Positions 50,937-64,000 of a DNA stretch of 64,000 bases are shown here, piece after piece. The stretch's first letter is position 1. Each line of letters begins with the position of its first letter. The notes beneath the pieces are model-generated. The model did no database searches. It was not told the origin of the DNA and saw nothing but the letters and a program-made list of their open reading frames with translations. Source of the DNA: Litomosoides sigmodontis (taxonomy: Eukaryota > Nematoda > Chromadorea > Rhabditida > Onchocercidae). The stretch is taken from positions 620,001-684,000 of the forward strand of contig OY718808.1 in NCBI GenBank assembly GCA_963070105.1. The letters run 5' to 3'. The position numbers and the translations under genes are program-made.

Positions 50937-53303
50937 CTGCCAAAAATTTTTTCTTCAAAGCAGAAATCCAAAAAGTAAAAACAAAAGAGTTCTACACAAA
51001 GGATATTTCTTGCTTTAGCTAACCATTGACTTTTGCTGCGCTCTTAAAATCAAGAACACAAAACTCAACAATTTGAATTCATACAAAAAAAATCTATGAA
51101 ACATTATATGCTTTAGATCCATATCTTCTAGAAACTCCAACCTTCCAAAAAAGGCCCGCTATGGGTTACGTGCCAAAAAAGAAGAGTGAAGATTACTAAA
51201 TTATTAAAATGAAATTCCAAGCAGAGAGTCGAAGTATGGTCATCAAGGGACAGCTTTTCGAAGTGCACGAAACTCAAATTAACACAAATATTCCACCAAA
51301 GAATCTTATTTTGCTATCCTTTCCTCCTCAACCTCCCCTTTTCTCAGTTTCACTATGCTACTCTCAAATCCTTCTTCCAACACTTCTCAACTCCATTCAT
51401 CTTTTAATCCTACTTTCTACGAGCCTTCACACTACTCCGCCGTAAGCACCATAACTTCCGGATATCCTGAGACCGACCGCATCTCACAGGAACACGTTTA
51501 CGCAGTGTTTACAATTGCATCGTCTTCCTGCTATGTGCTTCGCCAGCATCTTGATGGTCCGTTATTTTTTGATAAATCCCAGGGAGTGATTCATTTCATT
51601 TGTTGTCACGAAATTTGGGTAGAGTGAGTGGCCGTTTCAGTCTTGGCTTACTGACAAACTTTGGCTACAGTTGTCATTCAAGTTTGAAAATGTTGCAGGA
51701 ATTTTGATTGGCTTTAAAAATGAAATTAATGAATTTTCGTTACTTAAAAAATGAAATTAAATCATTCAAAGACAAAACATAAACGGAGGCTTAATAGAAG
51801 ATGTTTGTGATTCATGAATCAGGTTAGTCCATCGTTGACCGTTACTTCAGGTGAGGAGCAACATTCATGAGCAGGATGATTTCTATGTGCTTGTGCGATA
51901 AAGTCCGATTTAAAATCCTACTCGAATCGCTTCTCATTAAGAATTAAGTTTGAGTTACTGTGAAGGGCAAAAAAATTTCTGCTGATGAAATTTAGAATAT
52001 ATATTTTGCAAAAGTATTTTGCAATATTTCGCTGAGGTGAATTCTTACCTTAATTAAGCATATTTTGCCAATTTCAACGTTAGCAAAACCTTCAAGTCTA
52101 AGGATTTAAAATTTAAGGCAAACAATTATTGTCCAAATTTGATATTTTAAATATTTCATCAAAAACTTCATCCCTTTCCTTTGCTTGTTTCTTTCGGTAA
52201 ATTTCATTCTAACGTTCGCTTCCTCTACTTCTCTCCGTCCTTTCAAACTGATTACTCAAAAACATGTTATTTCAAAAACAAATTTAAAACTTAAAGTCGA
52301 GTAACTTATTGTGAAAGGTGAAACCTTGCCAACTTTGTAAATTATTCCGTTATGTTTGTTACTAATATGTTGGAAGAAAAGTTGGTGTTTTATTTTTGGT
52401 GTAAAGTATTTAATTATTTTTTGAAATATAAATTTGAATTGAATGCGAATAAGGTGAAGGAAGCACAGCAGTAGTAGATAAGAGTATTAGAGAGTGCAAT
52501 GTACGCGTTTGAAAGAGCGAGAGGGTACGTGAAAGAATGAAGTCACACGTAAATGACTCTCAGCTATGAAATAATTAAATTTCCTTTTTTTGGTTGTTGT
52601 TCTCACGCACAGAGGGAACAGCAGTATGTTGACTTGCAGCTTTTTTTTTCTTTTGTTTTTCAATCTTTCATTCCTTCCCGTGCCTTCTTCGCGTCATTGT
52701 TTTGCACATCGCTTCACATATATTCTCTCGAAATAAATTTTTCCTTTCCATCCATTCCCTTTCTTGTGTTTCGATCAGATTTTTCGATTTATTCAAATAT
52801 TTATTTACTAAAATTGAAATGCATATGTTATTGAATAATTGAATCGTTAAAATTAAAGCCAGGAATTTTAAGATTTAGTAAAATGAAAATTTATTAATTT
52901 TAACAGTTATTATTGAAGAATTATGATTGACTAAAGAAATGTTTGAGCTAAAGATTGCTTCAGTCAGATGCATTTTTTTAATTGAAATTTAAATATTGAA
53001 TAATTAAGTTTTAGCTTTTTTCAAGCAATTAAAGGTTACAGTTTCCAGATTTGATGTGCTTTCAGTTTCCTTTTTTAAATTTACGGATTACGGTGAAATT
53101 TTCATTAATTTAGTTTCAATTAAATTCTTTCGTTTGTTTTATGATACATTTTAAGTATGTTTCAGTATTACAACAATATTACCATTAACAGAATTTGGTG
53201 TGAATTTTATGGATCAATTTGAAAATTTGTGAAATTGAAAAACTTTTGTTAACTTTTGTTTGTTGACAAATTACAAATATTATTTCAACTGATCGAGAAA
53301 GGG
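50937..53303. other. Intergenic between divergent genes, no gene seen
   Basis: Holds the 5' region of the nucleoporin (-) and of the 53304 gene (+). The frames at 51209-51445, 51355-51627 and 52553-52834 are low-complexity or Phe-rich, with no motif. Confidence 0.4.
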
Positions 53304-54593
53304 ATGGCTTTCAAAATTGGGGATGAACTGATTAATATGATCGGTGATTTCGCAAATATGAATCGTTCTCCGGATTTCAAAGTAAAAACAAACGAAAACC
53401 AGCAACGAGCAGCTAAAACACGAGCTGGACGTCATTACTCACTCAATTTAGCTGTTGGTATTTCGGTAAGTGACGTGCGTGGTGAAAATTGCTAGCTTAT
53501 CGATTAATGCATTACCGATTTATCGATTGGAAAAGAAACAATTCGTTTTTTTGGCAAATTTTTTCTTCATTTTAAAAATTTCGTCATGCAATATATTGAG
53601 GGAGACATTTTGGAAAGATCATAGAAGTGTTTTCCAATGAAAAAAACTTGTTTCTTCTTAAAAGCGCTATTTAGCAAGAGAATGAAAAAAGAAAGGAAAA
53701 ATGAAAATAAATGAGTGACTTCTCCGACGACCTTTTCTTTCTTTCGCTTAAATATGTCGTACAAATAAATAAAATAACAAATTCGCATGAATTTGCGAAA
53801 GTTCAACGTATTAGAAATTTTTTTTTCCCTTTTTTTTTTAAAATTCTACTGCAATTTTTTTTTGTTTTGAATATTTGAACACTACTATATTACGAAAACT
53901 GTGAAATGGTAACCCTAATTTTAATAATCTAAAAAAATATTTAAAGGATATCTGGAAGACAACTTAATTAATTAATTTCAATAATCTATGAAGGATAAAT
54001 GGTAAAAATTTTCGTTTCATTAAGTGTGAGAAATTTAATTTGAGGATGTAGAGAGAAAAAAAGGAGCATTATTTCAGGATGAAATACCACGTTTTAGTGA
54101 GGCAAATACACGAGGAATGCGACGGCAGTCAGCCGACAGAGTGCTCCGTCCATCAAGATACCCAATTAGTAGTAAACGTACTTCATCATCCGACAGAGGA
54201 ATGGTCCACTCATCAACTGACCCAATTGATAAGCATACATCATTGTCAAACATCCGAGGAGATATTAAAGAGATGCCAAAAACGCATGGGATATTTAGAA
54301 ATTTTTCACCGAAAGATAAAAGCAGTAGCATTGAAGAGTGTGAGGAGACAGTTTCACCGTCAGCAATCACCGATAATGGAGGAGAAGTAGTGAGAAATCA
54401 CAAAGTATCAGTGAAAAGTGATGGTAGCAGTAGTGGTGCTGATAATACATCATCTGTAAATTTGCCAATATCACCATCGTCATCGCTTCGTGCTAAGATT
54501 ATCAGTGATACGGGTCATAGAGGATCAATCATTCTCATTGAGGATAATGATGAAACTATAGGAAGAAGCTACATGATTGATAATCCAAACTGA
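53304..54593 (+). CDS. Unrecognised two-exon protein with Ser-rich tail
   Basis: Exon 53304-53465 (starts MAFKIGDELINMIGDF) ends TCG|GTAAG. Exon 54078-54593 follows TTATTTCAG and runs to a TGA, in phase, for 225 residues. The first exon is compact and amphipathic and ends with a basic stretch (RAAKTRAGRHYSLNLAVGIS). The second is hydrophilic and Ser/Arg/Asp-rich (RMRRQS-, SSKRTSSSDRG, SDGSSSGADNTSS), probably disordered and phosphorylated. It has no signal peptide or membrane span. I recognise no family. The minus-strand frame over exon 2 (54074-54370) is a shadow. Confidence 0.6.
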
Positions 54594-55633
54594 TCAATTA
54601 GTTAGATGTTAATGTTATCTCTAATTTAATTAGGCGAAAATTAGTGCTATCAGTAAATGATTTCCGAGTGAGAAAAACTTGATGCTATCAGTAAGCAACT
54701 TAACAGTGTACATCAAGAAGTTTTTTAGAGATACGGTTGACGAATTCTAGCAACTGATCACTTCGCCTTCGTTGTGTCATTTATTATTATTATTATATAT
54801 ATACATGTATAAAATACACTTAGATAACTGCTTTTTTTCAGCTATTAAAATACGGAATTAAGTATGAGATTTTGTCGTCACTTATTCAACTGACTATTAG
54901 TTGCTGACTTTTAAATAATAAACAAGGCCATTCCGGGTGAGTGTTCAAATTTATCAATGTAAAAATAGGAAAGCATCTTGCGTATGTTGCTGCATCCGTA
55001 AGACTAAAATAACGTAGTTGCACCGAAAACAGACGGGTAATGAGTGATTTAAAGTGATGAAAACTATTAAAGTAGTCTTCGAATGCTGATAATGATATCC
55101 CTAACACAGAAAATTAGAAGAAAATAAAGTCTGTCCGTTAGTATGATCGCTTCATTGTAATCATTGAATAAGGCGACGATATAAATGAAACATATTACTA
55201 TTATTTACCAATCTTCATATGACATTGCACTTAGACAAGCGAGAGAAACAGAAACCGCTAAGTTAACAAAATAACAGTGCCAATTATCGAATGATTACTG
55301 TCACATAACATGAGAACTGTGCGTCAAATTTTCCCAAATATTTGCACTACATTCGACGTACGAAACAAAAGATTTAGGAAGCATCCAAAGCTTTCAAGCC
55401 ATATGCGAACATTGCAATTCTCATTGCAGAAGAGAGATCATTTGAGGAACAACTGTAGCAGTTCTCTAAATGGAGTGTTTCGAGGCTGCGCATGAGAATG
55501 GACAATACCGAACAACAGTTCGGAAGGGAATGTTGTGGTGAAGCAGCATGTTACATTAAATAAGCTCAGCTGGGAACTTTATGATTACTAAAAATTGAAA
55601 TCATCATGTCAGCGACGATGAGAAAAAGAATTT
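54594..55633. other. Convergent intergenic region, no gene seen
   Basis: AT-rich. Includes a short ATT/AT tract near 54784-54805. No supported coding frame. Confidence 0.45.
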
Positions 55634-56544
55634 TCAGTCCACCCGTGCAGCTTCCTTGATTTTCAAGCATTCTTCTGTACCAGTTTTAATTTGTTCTGCA
55701 GCAGCAATATACTCTGGTGTATTCTGTAATACCGTCTCGTGCTCACCAGTTACCTAAAATGCGTTTGAGAAAAGTAAAAAAATAATCTAAACAAGAAAAT
55801 TGATATTGATATACTCACTAAAATTTCAACGAAACTCAAAATATCCAATTACGTACCTTAAATTTACGAGCTGTATTCTTCTAATGAAATTTCGCGGTTG
55901 AATACCCTACCTGTCCACTACGGATATGGAAAAAAGGACTGCCCCATGAATAGCCTAGAACATACATCATGAAGTAGTGAAAGAAAATCTACCTCAACAT
56001 TACAAAAATGTAGTAGAATTTTAAAATAACTTCGATGGATTTATAATTACTCTTTTCGCCTCCAACTTATTTAGTTGCAAAGCGAAAACCACTAAGCAAT
56101 TTTCAACTAGTTAATGTCCCCAACATAGATTATGGAAATAAAAGGAACAAGCAAAATACTAAGTTCTGCGACAAAAAAAACTTAATTCTAACCTTTTTCA
56201 AGCTTTCGATCGAATTCGTCAATCGTCTAACACATTCGGGTATCATTTGTTTTGTTTCCTGAACAATAAAGCTTGTTTATAGAATAGCTCCTTTCTCCAT
56301 ACCTTGTTTCATTATTCAAATTCCAAATAAAACGCAGTAGATTCAAAGCATCACAAAATATCACCTGTAACAATTCCATCTGTTTCTTAATAATATGTTC
56401 GTCAGCTGCATCACCACCCTGCATTGTGTGCAATTTGCTCTTTAACTTCTCCTCTTCCTTTTCATAATAGCATAATTCCTTCACTAAACGTTTCACGACA
56501 CCTGTCTTAATTGTTATATCTCTTAAAAGTGTAGGATCTGCCAT
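55634..56544 (-). CDS. TBCA: Tubulin-specific chaperone A (cofactor A)
   Basis: Three exons, 56544-56365, 56258-56193 and 55753-55634 (TGA), join in phase to give 121 residues, close to the usual 108-115. The start MADPTLLRDITIKTGVVKRL matches the TBCA start (MADP...IKIKTGVVKRLVKE), followed by YEKEEEKL, IIKKQMELLQETKQMIPEC and a helical end. TBCA is a small three-helix bundle that holds folded beta-tubulin in the cytosol before dimer assembly. An in-frame upstream Met at 56559 would add MTFPG. I prefer 56544 because it aligns with the family start. Confidence 0.9.
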
Positions 56545-57558
56545 TCCTGGAAAAGTCAACTTTTCAAAATTGATAAAAATATAATTTTAAATATTCAGTA
56601 CTATTCAATGCATACGTTTTTATGGCCGGCGGTTGAACACTCACTCAGATATCTCCTCACTCAGCTAGAATTAATAGCTCGATCACCTAACAGGATGATT
56701 GATTGGTGAAGTAAAGAATTAATAAACAGTTTCATTACAACAATATCAAACTTGTAAACTTAACTAAATAATGCTATAGCAAATCCACAGAAAAAACAAA
56801 ACGGTAATGCAATGCTTCAAATGCAAAAAAAATATGAATATAACAAATTGACAAATTACAATAGCAAAACAATACTTAGGTATTTAAATGCGTACAAGCC
56901 AATAATCTAAAATAGGCATTTAAATACATAGAGGATAATAATCTGAAATAGCAAAGCCGAGTATTTATACATAATTCCTCAAAATAGCGGAACTCCCCTT
57001 CAGTAGACAAATAACTAAAAGTTTCGTTCCCAGCTCGCCACACCTCAACAAATTAATGACGTAACAAGACAGAGGTTTAAGCAACTGCGCATTGCGGCCC
57101 GTAAATCTCAGTACGAACCGTCGGGAGGGCCATAGAACGACAAACATTCGTAAAAGGTAATGTATAAGTCATCGGACTGTGCGATGTACTGTTTTGAAAA
57201 AGATACGAAGTATTTGGTCGATGTGCTATTAAGGACGCAAGTTTCGATTAACTGATAATCCATGTACTCCGTCGCTTGATAATTTATTCAGCTATTCGGC
57301 GGGATTTCTGATGTATCTATTATCCCATTAAATTAGCGAATTAATCGATTACTTTATCGCGAAAGAGTTACTTGTAACGTTTACAAATGGTATATCGAAC
57401 GAGTTAGCATATGAATTTTGATTAGATCGTGTACTTGACGAATTGGTTTGCAAATTTCAGAATTCTCAAAATACAGGATTGTTTGGAAGATTATTATCAC
57501 TGTTGCAATCTTCAAGGAATCGCTATGTGAGGAAAAATATGAGTTTGTAATACATAGG
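56545..57558. other. Divergent promoter region between TBCA and VPS39
   Basis: About 1 kb between two start codons pointing away from each other. No coding frame is supported (56965-57147 on - is a chance ORF). It presumably holds both promoters. Confidence 0.45.
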
Positions 57559-60500
57559 ATGTTCGAAGCGTACACACCGACGGAGATAGCTACGAGATTG
57601 GAGAAGTCAATTGATGTAGCGTCACTGGCTGCTCATGGTTAATTTATCATTTTTTACAAGTGTTTCTTAGTGCTTAGGTAACCAAATGATAAGCTTGAAT
57701 GATCACTCTAGAAAAAGACTGGAACAAAAGACTATTATCACTATCAGTTGGATTCCTTCTGTTATCACTTTTGTTGCTTATTTGCATTTAATATTATTTG
57801 TATGTTATGTTAAAACTGCAGGTCACGCTGCCAAAGTTTATGTTGGGAGCAAGGCCGGTTACTTGTTGGCATTAAATGGAGTCCGTGGAGGTTTGCTGTT
57901 TTTAATTTTTTTATTAAAAATGTTGGAGCATTTATGTAACGCATAATTCGTTTACAGTAGTTAACGGTATGGATAGTAATGCGTGATTTATGCGCACTAG
58001 TAAATTCTCAAAAATTAAAGGGACCTTAGGATGTTTTTCAATCAGACGGCATTAGTATTCGATGCTGATATGCGGATTATAGGCAAACGTGGATATGATC
58101 TTTTGATGTGCCGATCATTCGAAAAGAAAGCAGTAAATGAATTGTGTTGCATTGAAACGCATGATGTACTTCTGTGTTTAACTGACTCGCAACTTGCTGC
58201 ACATGACCTTTCCGATCCATTTGCTCTGAAGGCGCTTATTTCCGATGTTAGACCCATATCTGGTTTCTGTGCCTCTGTATCAGAGGTACATTTTGCACTT
58301 CATTGCACGACTATGTTTTCAAAATCAACATTAAAAAAAATCATGTTTCGATTTTTATTTGTGAAATAAATTTTACTAAATGCTGTGCAATACTGTGCGA
58401 ATCGTCAACTAAATTTTGCTTGAAAGCGAATATGTAATCGATGTTTCAAATGTTTCAATCTTATGGTGAATCAAGCATATTATAAAATTTACAGGTCGAT
58501 GGGATGTTGTATGTTGCTGTAAGTGCAAGGAAAAAAATATTTCTTTATAAGTGGATTGCTGATGAATTTACTAAAATAGATTTCGAAATGTCATTGGGTA
58601 AGTGATTTTTCCCTCCAATTTTGATACTTCAGAAAAATTGATTCAGGTTTCATTTTCCTTTTGCATGTTATCATTTTCCAGCTTTTTTTCCTGATTATGT
58701 GAACTATATGATTTGGTGTGGTCCCATTATATCGTTGGCTGTACAAAACGAATACTACTATATGACCGTCTTTCCTATCAGGGTATGAATTACTTGCAAG
58801 AATTTATGAAAGAATGTGTATTCTATTGCTGTATTCTATTGGTAATTCTATTGCTAACTTATAAAATTTTAATTTTACTGAGTCAACACTCAAAATTAAA
58901 CAGAATTCTTTAGGAAGATGCAGTGGATGTGAAAAAATTGTTTGATGTTGGCTCGAAAACGGAAAATCCAGTAATTGTTGGATTGCCTGATCATAAACAG
59001 ATTGCATATTGCCGTGATTATTTCTTGTTCTTTCAAGAATATTATGGAACTGTGAATCCAATATCAGAAGTAAAATTCTCTGAAGCTCCACTTAACATTG
59101 GTATATTTGCATATTCTTTTAAAGCATCGGTTTTTATTTAGTTATGTAGTTCTCTATTTTTCAGTTACATAGTTTTTGCTCTTTTTTTGCATTAATACTT
59201 CCATTCAAGTGAATATTTGCAGTGTACGATGCCCCCTATTTGTTGGCACTCTTAGGAAGGGGCAAAATTGAGATACGATCAGTAAGGCCAACGACACACA
59301 TACAAACTATACAGCTTAATAAAGCGATGTACATATCCACTGGTTTGAAGTAGGTTATACATGTCTTTAGTCGCTTCTTATAATATTGATTGTTGACAAA
59401 GCATTGAGGTAGTTCGTTTGTTTGGCAGTTATTCATGTATTTTGTATTTTTTACGCATTGGTTAGTAATTACGAATTAGGTTTTTTTCTTGCCTATATTA
59501 ACATTTTAGCAAGATAGGGTATTTTATTGGTGAAGTTTTAATCTTCTGTTCTAGGGGAACAGTTTATGTAGGAAGCAGTAGCGATGTGTGGCTTTTGGAT
59601 TCTCGACCACAAATGAAAAATAATGTGGAGCAATTGGTTAACGAAAAGCAATTCGAGTTAGCTGTTCAGCTAGCGGTAACCCATTTTCATTTTATATTTT
59701 CCAATTTTTAGTGGTCGCTGCGCTGAACAAAAGTGCTGCATTTTCTTCATTTTTAAAAATTTATTTCTCATCAATAGTTTCAAATATTTCAGGAGAAATG
59801 TGATGAAATAGGTGATAAAGGCTTGATGGAAATCAAGCATAAAGCAGCGTTCAGCTTATTCTGTCAAAGAAGGTTCGATGATTGGTTAGAAATTCATGAC
59901 CGGATAAAAACCGGTGGGTTTTCTGCTTTTTTCCGAGGTGCCAATAATATCCCTGGAGAAGAATGAGCAAAGGGAATACTATATGCTTCGATTATTCTTG
60001 AGTCGAAGTAGAAGCGTTAAGTACAAGATATTTCTTATTTTTTAGATGTGATGACTGTGATAGCTCATTTTCCACGACTATTGGATTCCAGTTATCAGGA
60101 ATCACTGAAGTCTTTGCTTGATGGGCAACCACCGGATTTTCCTGAAAATGAATTTAGAAACGGGTTGCAGTCGCTGGCTCCATATCTTGCTTCTGTATGT
60201 TTACCTACAATACTATATCTACAATATATAATTATCTGTTGCTGTTTTTGTTAATTATCTTTACAACTTTCCACTCAACATTTAGGTGCGTATGGAACAT
60301 GCGAAGGCAGTTAATGAGCTTAAAAAACGTTATGAGCTACATATGCAAGACGTTGATATCATGGAGCGGTTGAAAAGTCATGAAAATGTTCTGCAAGTGG
60401 TTGATACTACGTTACTGAAATGCTACCTCCAGGTGCAATATAAACTCACGAATCACGACATCATATATTTTAATATATAAATGGTTTCCTGAAGTTATTC

Positions 60501-63500
60501 GTAGTAAACATACTTTTTTTAAAATAAGGCAGTAAAAGGTCTTAATTTGATTGCAGCTCTTTTATAGACTTTGCTGAAAAGTAGCTTATTTTGCAGATAT
60601 AAAAGGAGAGTAGAAGCACTCTAGTTTTAAGCAACGTAGAGGGCAATATTGTAATCAGTAAGTGGATTTAGGACAAAAATATCTATATTTAATCAGTGGA
60701 TTAAAGCAAAGTCTCTGCATTGCGATTTTTGAGGTTAATGACGCAAGTATGTTCAAAAGCGAATGATCACTTGGTTGTATTGAAAGCTTATCGACATTTT
60801 TTCAGACAAACGAAGGTTTAGTGACCGTACTGTTACGTCTTCCGGACAATATGTGCATCGTACCTGATTCAGAAAAAGTGTTACTGGCGCATGAAAAATA
60901 TAATGAACTGTATATACTGTACGAGAGAAAAGGCTTGCATCGTAAAGGTGTGACTTTCATATTTGTTTCAGCTCATTTAAAATTATAATGGTCATCTTGA
61001 AAACATAAAAAAAATCAGTAATCATAATTGTAATTGATGGCATTGGTTGTTTGCTATTAATCGTATCCGTTTCATACCATTTCAAAGGAATGATAAAGAA
61101 AACTACATCTTATCTCGGAAACTCGAATTCGTGTGATCACATTTCAAAGTTTGTTGGTGGTGGATGAGAAGTTATATATTCCTGCAGATGAAGAAAACAA
61201 TTTTATATCTCTTCATAGAGGAAGTACCTAGCTGATAGTTGATCTTATCTGAATGAGCTTGTTTAATTAAGTGAAAGTCTGTTGATATAAGCTGAAAATG
61301 ATCGATCTCAGTAATGTAGGTATTAATTTCCAGCATTAAACCTACTGATGGAACAAGCCCACGTGGAGGGAAGTCCGTTGCAAGGCTATGATATGACGAT
61401 CGAGTATCTACAAAAATTGGGAAACAGGCATTTGGATTTGATAATCGAATTCGCCGCCTGGGTGCTCCAACAGAACTTCAGTGCTGGACTCTCGGTATAA
61501 TTTTGACTTAAATTTTTTTCAATATCAAATGGTTTTTTCAATGTCAAATGACTTTTCCTTTAATTTTAGTTGGTATTTTTTAGTATTTAACTTTTAATTT
61601 AGTATTTTTTAAATTGAAATGCGAGCTTTAAAATGTATAACACGTTGATTAATAGTAAAATACCAAAAAGTTGTCTTCTATGCAGTTTTTAGATTTGAAG
61701 TGAATATATTATGAATTAAAGTTCGTAATTCTACCCTTCTTGCATCACTAAGTTTTCAAGAAACCGGTGAAAGTTAAATATCAAGCATGACATTAAGGGA
61801 TTGCAGATTTTTACTTGCAATAATGCGGAAATTCGTTCGTTGGATCGAGAACGGGTCCTAACATTTCTAACGCACGAGTGTACTGCCGCAGTAATTCCAT
61901 ATTTAGTTGGTTTTTCTGAAGTCGATTACTAAATTTTAGGATTTTACATTTTTGTAATTATGTAAACATTTAGGAGCATATTATCTATAAGTGGAACGAA
62001 GATACTCCTAAATTTCACGAAGCATTGGGCCAGCATTACATTTCGAAGGTAAAACAGTTACAACGAGACTATATCAACATTCTTGGAGAAGGTAATGATT
62101 TATTTACTGCTAGGTTAGGGATGATGAAGTTTTGGATTTGAGATCGCTTCTAAGAAGATCTCGCTTTACATGCTTTACATGCTTTTGTGTAAGCATTTCA
62201 AGTTTCAGAAAATTTGATACAGGCCGGGGAAATTGAACGCTTTGCTTTCAGATGAGCATATCGCACCAGCTGGAGAAGAAGAAGGTGAACTGGGCGAGTA
62301 CAGGCGCAAACTTCAACATTTTTTGCAAACATCAGCTTCTTATAGTCCGGAGAAGCTCCTGGTTCAATTGCGTCATAATTGTAAGTCTTACTGCCGCGGC
62401 TCTTATTGTTTATGTTGCATCGGATTTTAACTTTGCGATTACCCCAATTGTCGAGAAATAAGGTCATGATAGAAGCCTTTAGAAGATGTTATGGTTCATG
62501 GAAATGCCCATTTGCAGCGCTATATGAAGAACGAGCAATTTTATTGGGACGATTGAAAAGGCATCAACAAGCATTAGCTATCTATACTCAGATTTTAAAG
62601 AATTATAAAGCAGCTGAGAAATACTGCATAGATTGTTATGAACCGAAGGATCCAGAGCATTCCAAAGTAATCACCGTATAGTTTGGAAACTGTCTTTCCA
62701 CAAATGATTTAAGAGCAGAACGGATATGTATCAGTCTGACGTAATAAGCGCCTGATGGCCAATTAGCCCATTAATCATTTCATCCGTTTCTCCGTGTTAA
62801 AAGGATATATCCAACACCAATAATACAATAATTGATGAAGGTTTACAACATGTTTTTTAGGTATTTTTAATTTTGCTTCAAATGTATACAAGTCCACCGG
62901 ACACATCTATTGTTGGGTTAATGCAAAGCGACCACTGTCAGGCTATACCAAATCCAAGCGAAGCAGTTCGGATCCTAAAGGAGCACAGTGATATGTTTGA
63001 TCCAGGTTGGCAAGATAACTAGTTTTGATTCGTCGATTTTTATGAAGTCTAACCAAGTGGAAGTTAGAACTGAACTCCTTCTTTACTGCGATTGCGAATT
63101 CGTTATTTACAGTGGAAGCGGTGACATCATTACCCCTCGATTATACGTTAAAATGTGTGTGGCCCGGTCTCGTTAGTATTCTGCAAACGGCACATGACAA
63201 GAAACATGCAGTACGTACATTTGTGTTCTCGTTAAATCTTCCCTATCCTCGCAGTGTCTATGTTGGAATTTTTAAATGATCATTTATGGCCTAATCATTT
63301 ATTCTTGGCAATTTTCTCACATGTGAATTTAACCTCTATGAAATAATCCGTGATATGTGATGAAGGCTTCGATTTTTTATATCTACTTCATTGTATTCTA
63401 CATACTAAGAAGTTGCACATTTTTATCATGAATCCTGTTCCTCTGTGGAATCCATTTTTTGTCTATTTATTGAAACAGGCTACGTTCTTCATTTGGAATG

Positions 63501-63837
63501 TTTTATTTTCACAAGTACAAATTAATTGCCGGATGACAAAGTGCTTTGTAAGAAATAGTTTATGTGAACAGTGGGGAATTTTTTTACCAGAGAGCCATTT
63601 TAGATTCCTGATATCTATAATGACTAACAATAATTCGATAAATTCATTTTTTTTATTTTATTTATGCTTTTCAGGAACGAGTTATGATATCCTTTTTTTG
63701 CAGACTATGATTCATAAATCTGTATGTGATGCAGCACTGAAGCAAGCATTGCGACGGAAAGCCCTATCACAGTCTACGAAATTTGTTGTAGGATATGATA
63801 TTGAATGTGCTGCATGTGAAAAGAAGATTGCTAACAG
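57559..63837 (+). CDS. vps-39: VPS39/Vam6 HOPS subunit (3' end beyond window)
   Basis: Starts MFEAYTPTEIATRL. About 20 exons, among them 57559-57637, 57822 to about 57884-57890, 58495-58597, 58682-58782, 58914-59100, 59223-59349, 59555-59675, 59793-59913, 60046-60194, 60286-60432, 60806-60947, 61334-61494, 61807-61905, 61974-62091, 62252-62380, 62518-62666, 62861-63005, 63113-63210 and 63704-63837. Phase is kept at nearly every junction; the start of the exon ending at 58285 is unresolved. The N-terminal half is a CNH beta-propeller (GHAAKVYVGSKAGYLLAL, YDAPYLLALLGRGKIEIR). Then comes the VPS39 core: AAFSLFCQRRFDDW, VVDTTLLKCYLQTNEGLV, ILYERKGLHRKALNLL, AIPYLEHIIYKWNEDTP-type sequence, PAGEEEGELGEYRRKL and LYEERAILLGRLKRHQQAL. 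The last exon has the CxxC pair CAACEKKIAN of the C-terminal domain. VPS39 links Rab7 to membrane fusion at late endosomes and lysosomes. The final exon, after 63837, was not found in the window. Confidence 0.93.
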
Positions 63838-64000
63838 GTTTTATTTTATTTGTTTTTGGTTTTGCTATTTCAAACTTAGGAATAAACTTTTTGATTTTAA
63901 CTTTTTATGCTCATATTTTCATTCCTGTGTAAGCCGTCGTCCATGCAGCTATTAATATGAGTGGATAGTAGGTTATCTATCCTGTAATCATGTAATAATT

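Noticed and set aside
54074..54390. Overlapping frames on both strands
   Set aside because: Shadows of exon 2 of the 53304-54593 gene, whose frame continues from exon 1 in phase.

Overview
The window looks like nuclear DNA from a nematode, most likely a spirurid/filarial-type worm. It is strongly AT-rich. Its genes are broken into small exons by introns that are mostly 100-500 bases, with GT donors and the nematode-style TTTNCAG or TTTTAG acceptors. Several proteins match nematode or animal families over their full length. There is no operon of bacterial type, no CRISPR, no rRNA, no convincing tRNA and no clear transposon. Species is not determined.

Layout: 650-3373 (-) neurensin-like two-pass membrane protein, 5' end not found. 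7160-7426 (-) small unknown ORF, divergent from 7506-7793 (+), a probable NDUFA1-like complex I subunit. 9177-11393 (+) HSPBAP1-type JmjC protein, 6 exons. 13157-14385 (+) mitochondrial ribosomal protein S12, 4 exons. 15398-18780 (-) S-adenosylmethionine synthetase, with a possible 13-base first coding exon at 21278-21290. 22376-25346 (+) ZNHIT6/BCD1 zinc-finger HIT protein with an RGG-rich tail. 28064-28536 and 29309-30993 (+) unrecognised multi-exon coding regions. 32458-33982 (-) Cys-rich repeat-module protein, 5' end open. 34175-34965 an exceptionally long pure (AAT)n array. 37189-40315 (-) the cytoplasmic C-terminal domain of an SLC12-type cotransporter with no membrane domain visible. 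42328-50936 (-) a RanBP2/Nup358-type nucleoporin. 53304-54593 (+) unrecognised 225-residue protein. 55634-56544 (-) tubulin chaperone A. 57559-63837+ (+) VPS39, running off the right edge.

The genes are mostly unrelated housekeeping functions (methyl-donor synthesis, snoRNP assembly, mitochondrial translation, nuclear transport, tubulin folding, HOPS-dependent fusion), as expected for a random nematode chromosome segment. Exon boundaries were built by hand from splice signals plus reading-frame continuity. Where stated, every junction keeps phase. Homology calls rest on remembered family motifs, not on a database search.

I found no convincing new biological system. The items most worth a second look are the SLC12 C-terminal domain encoded apart from any membrane segment, a perfect 29-bp inverted repeat inside a putative gene, the roughly 790-base uninterrupted AAT array, the RGG tail on the BCD1 homologue, and the Cys-rich repeat protein next to the array.
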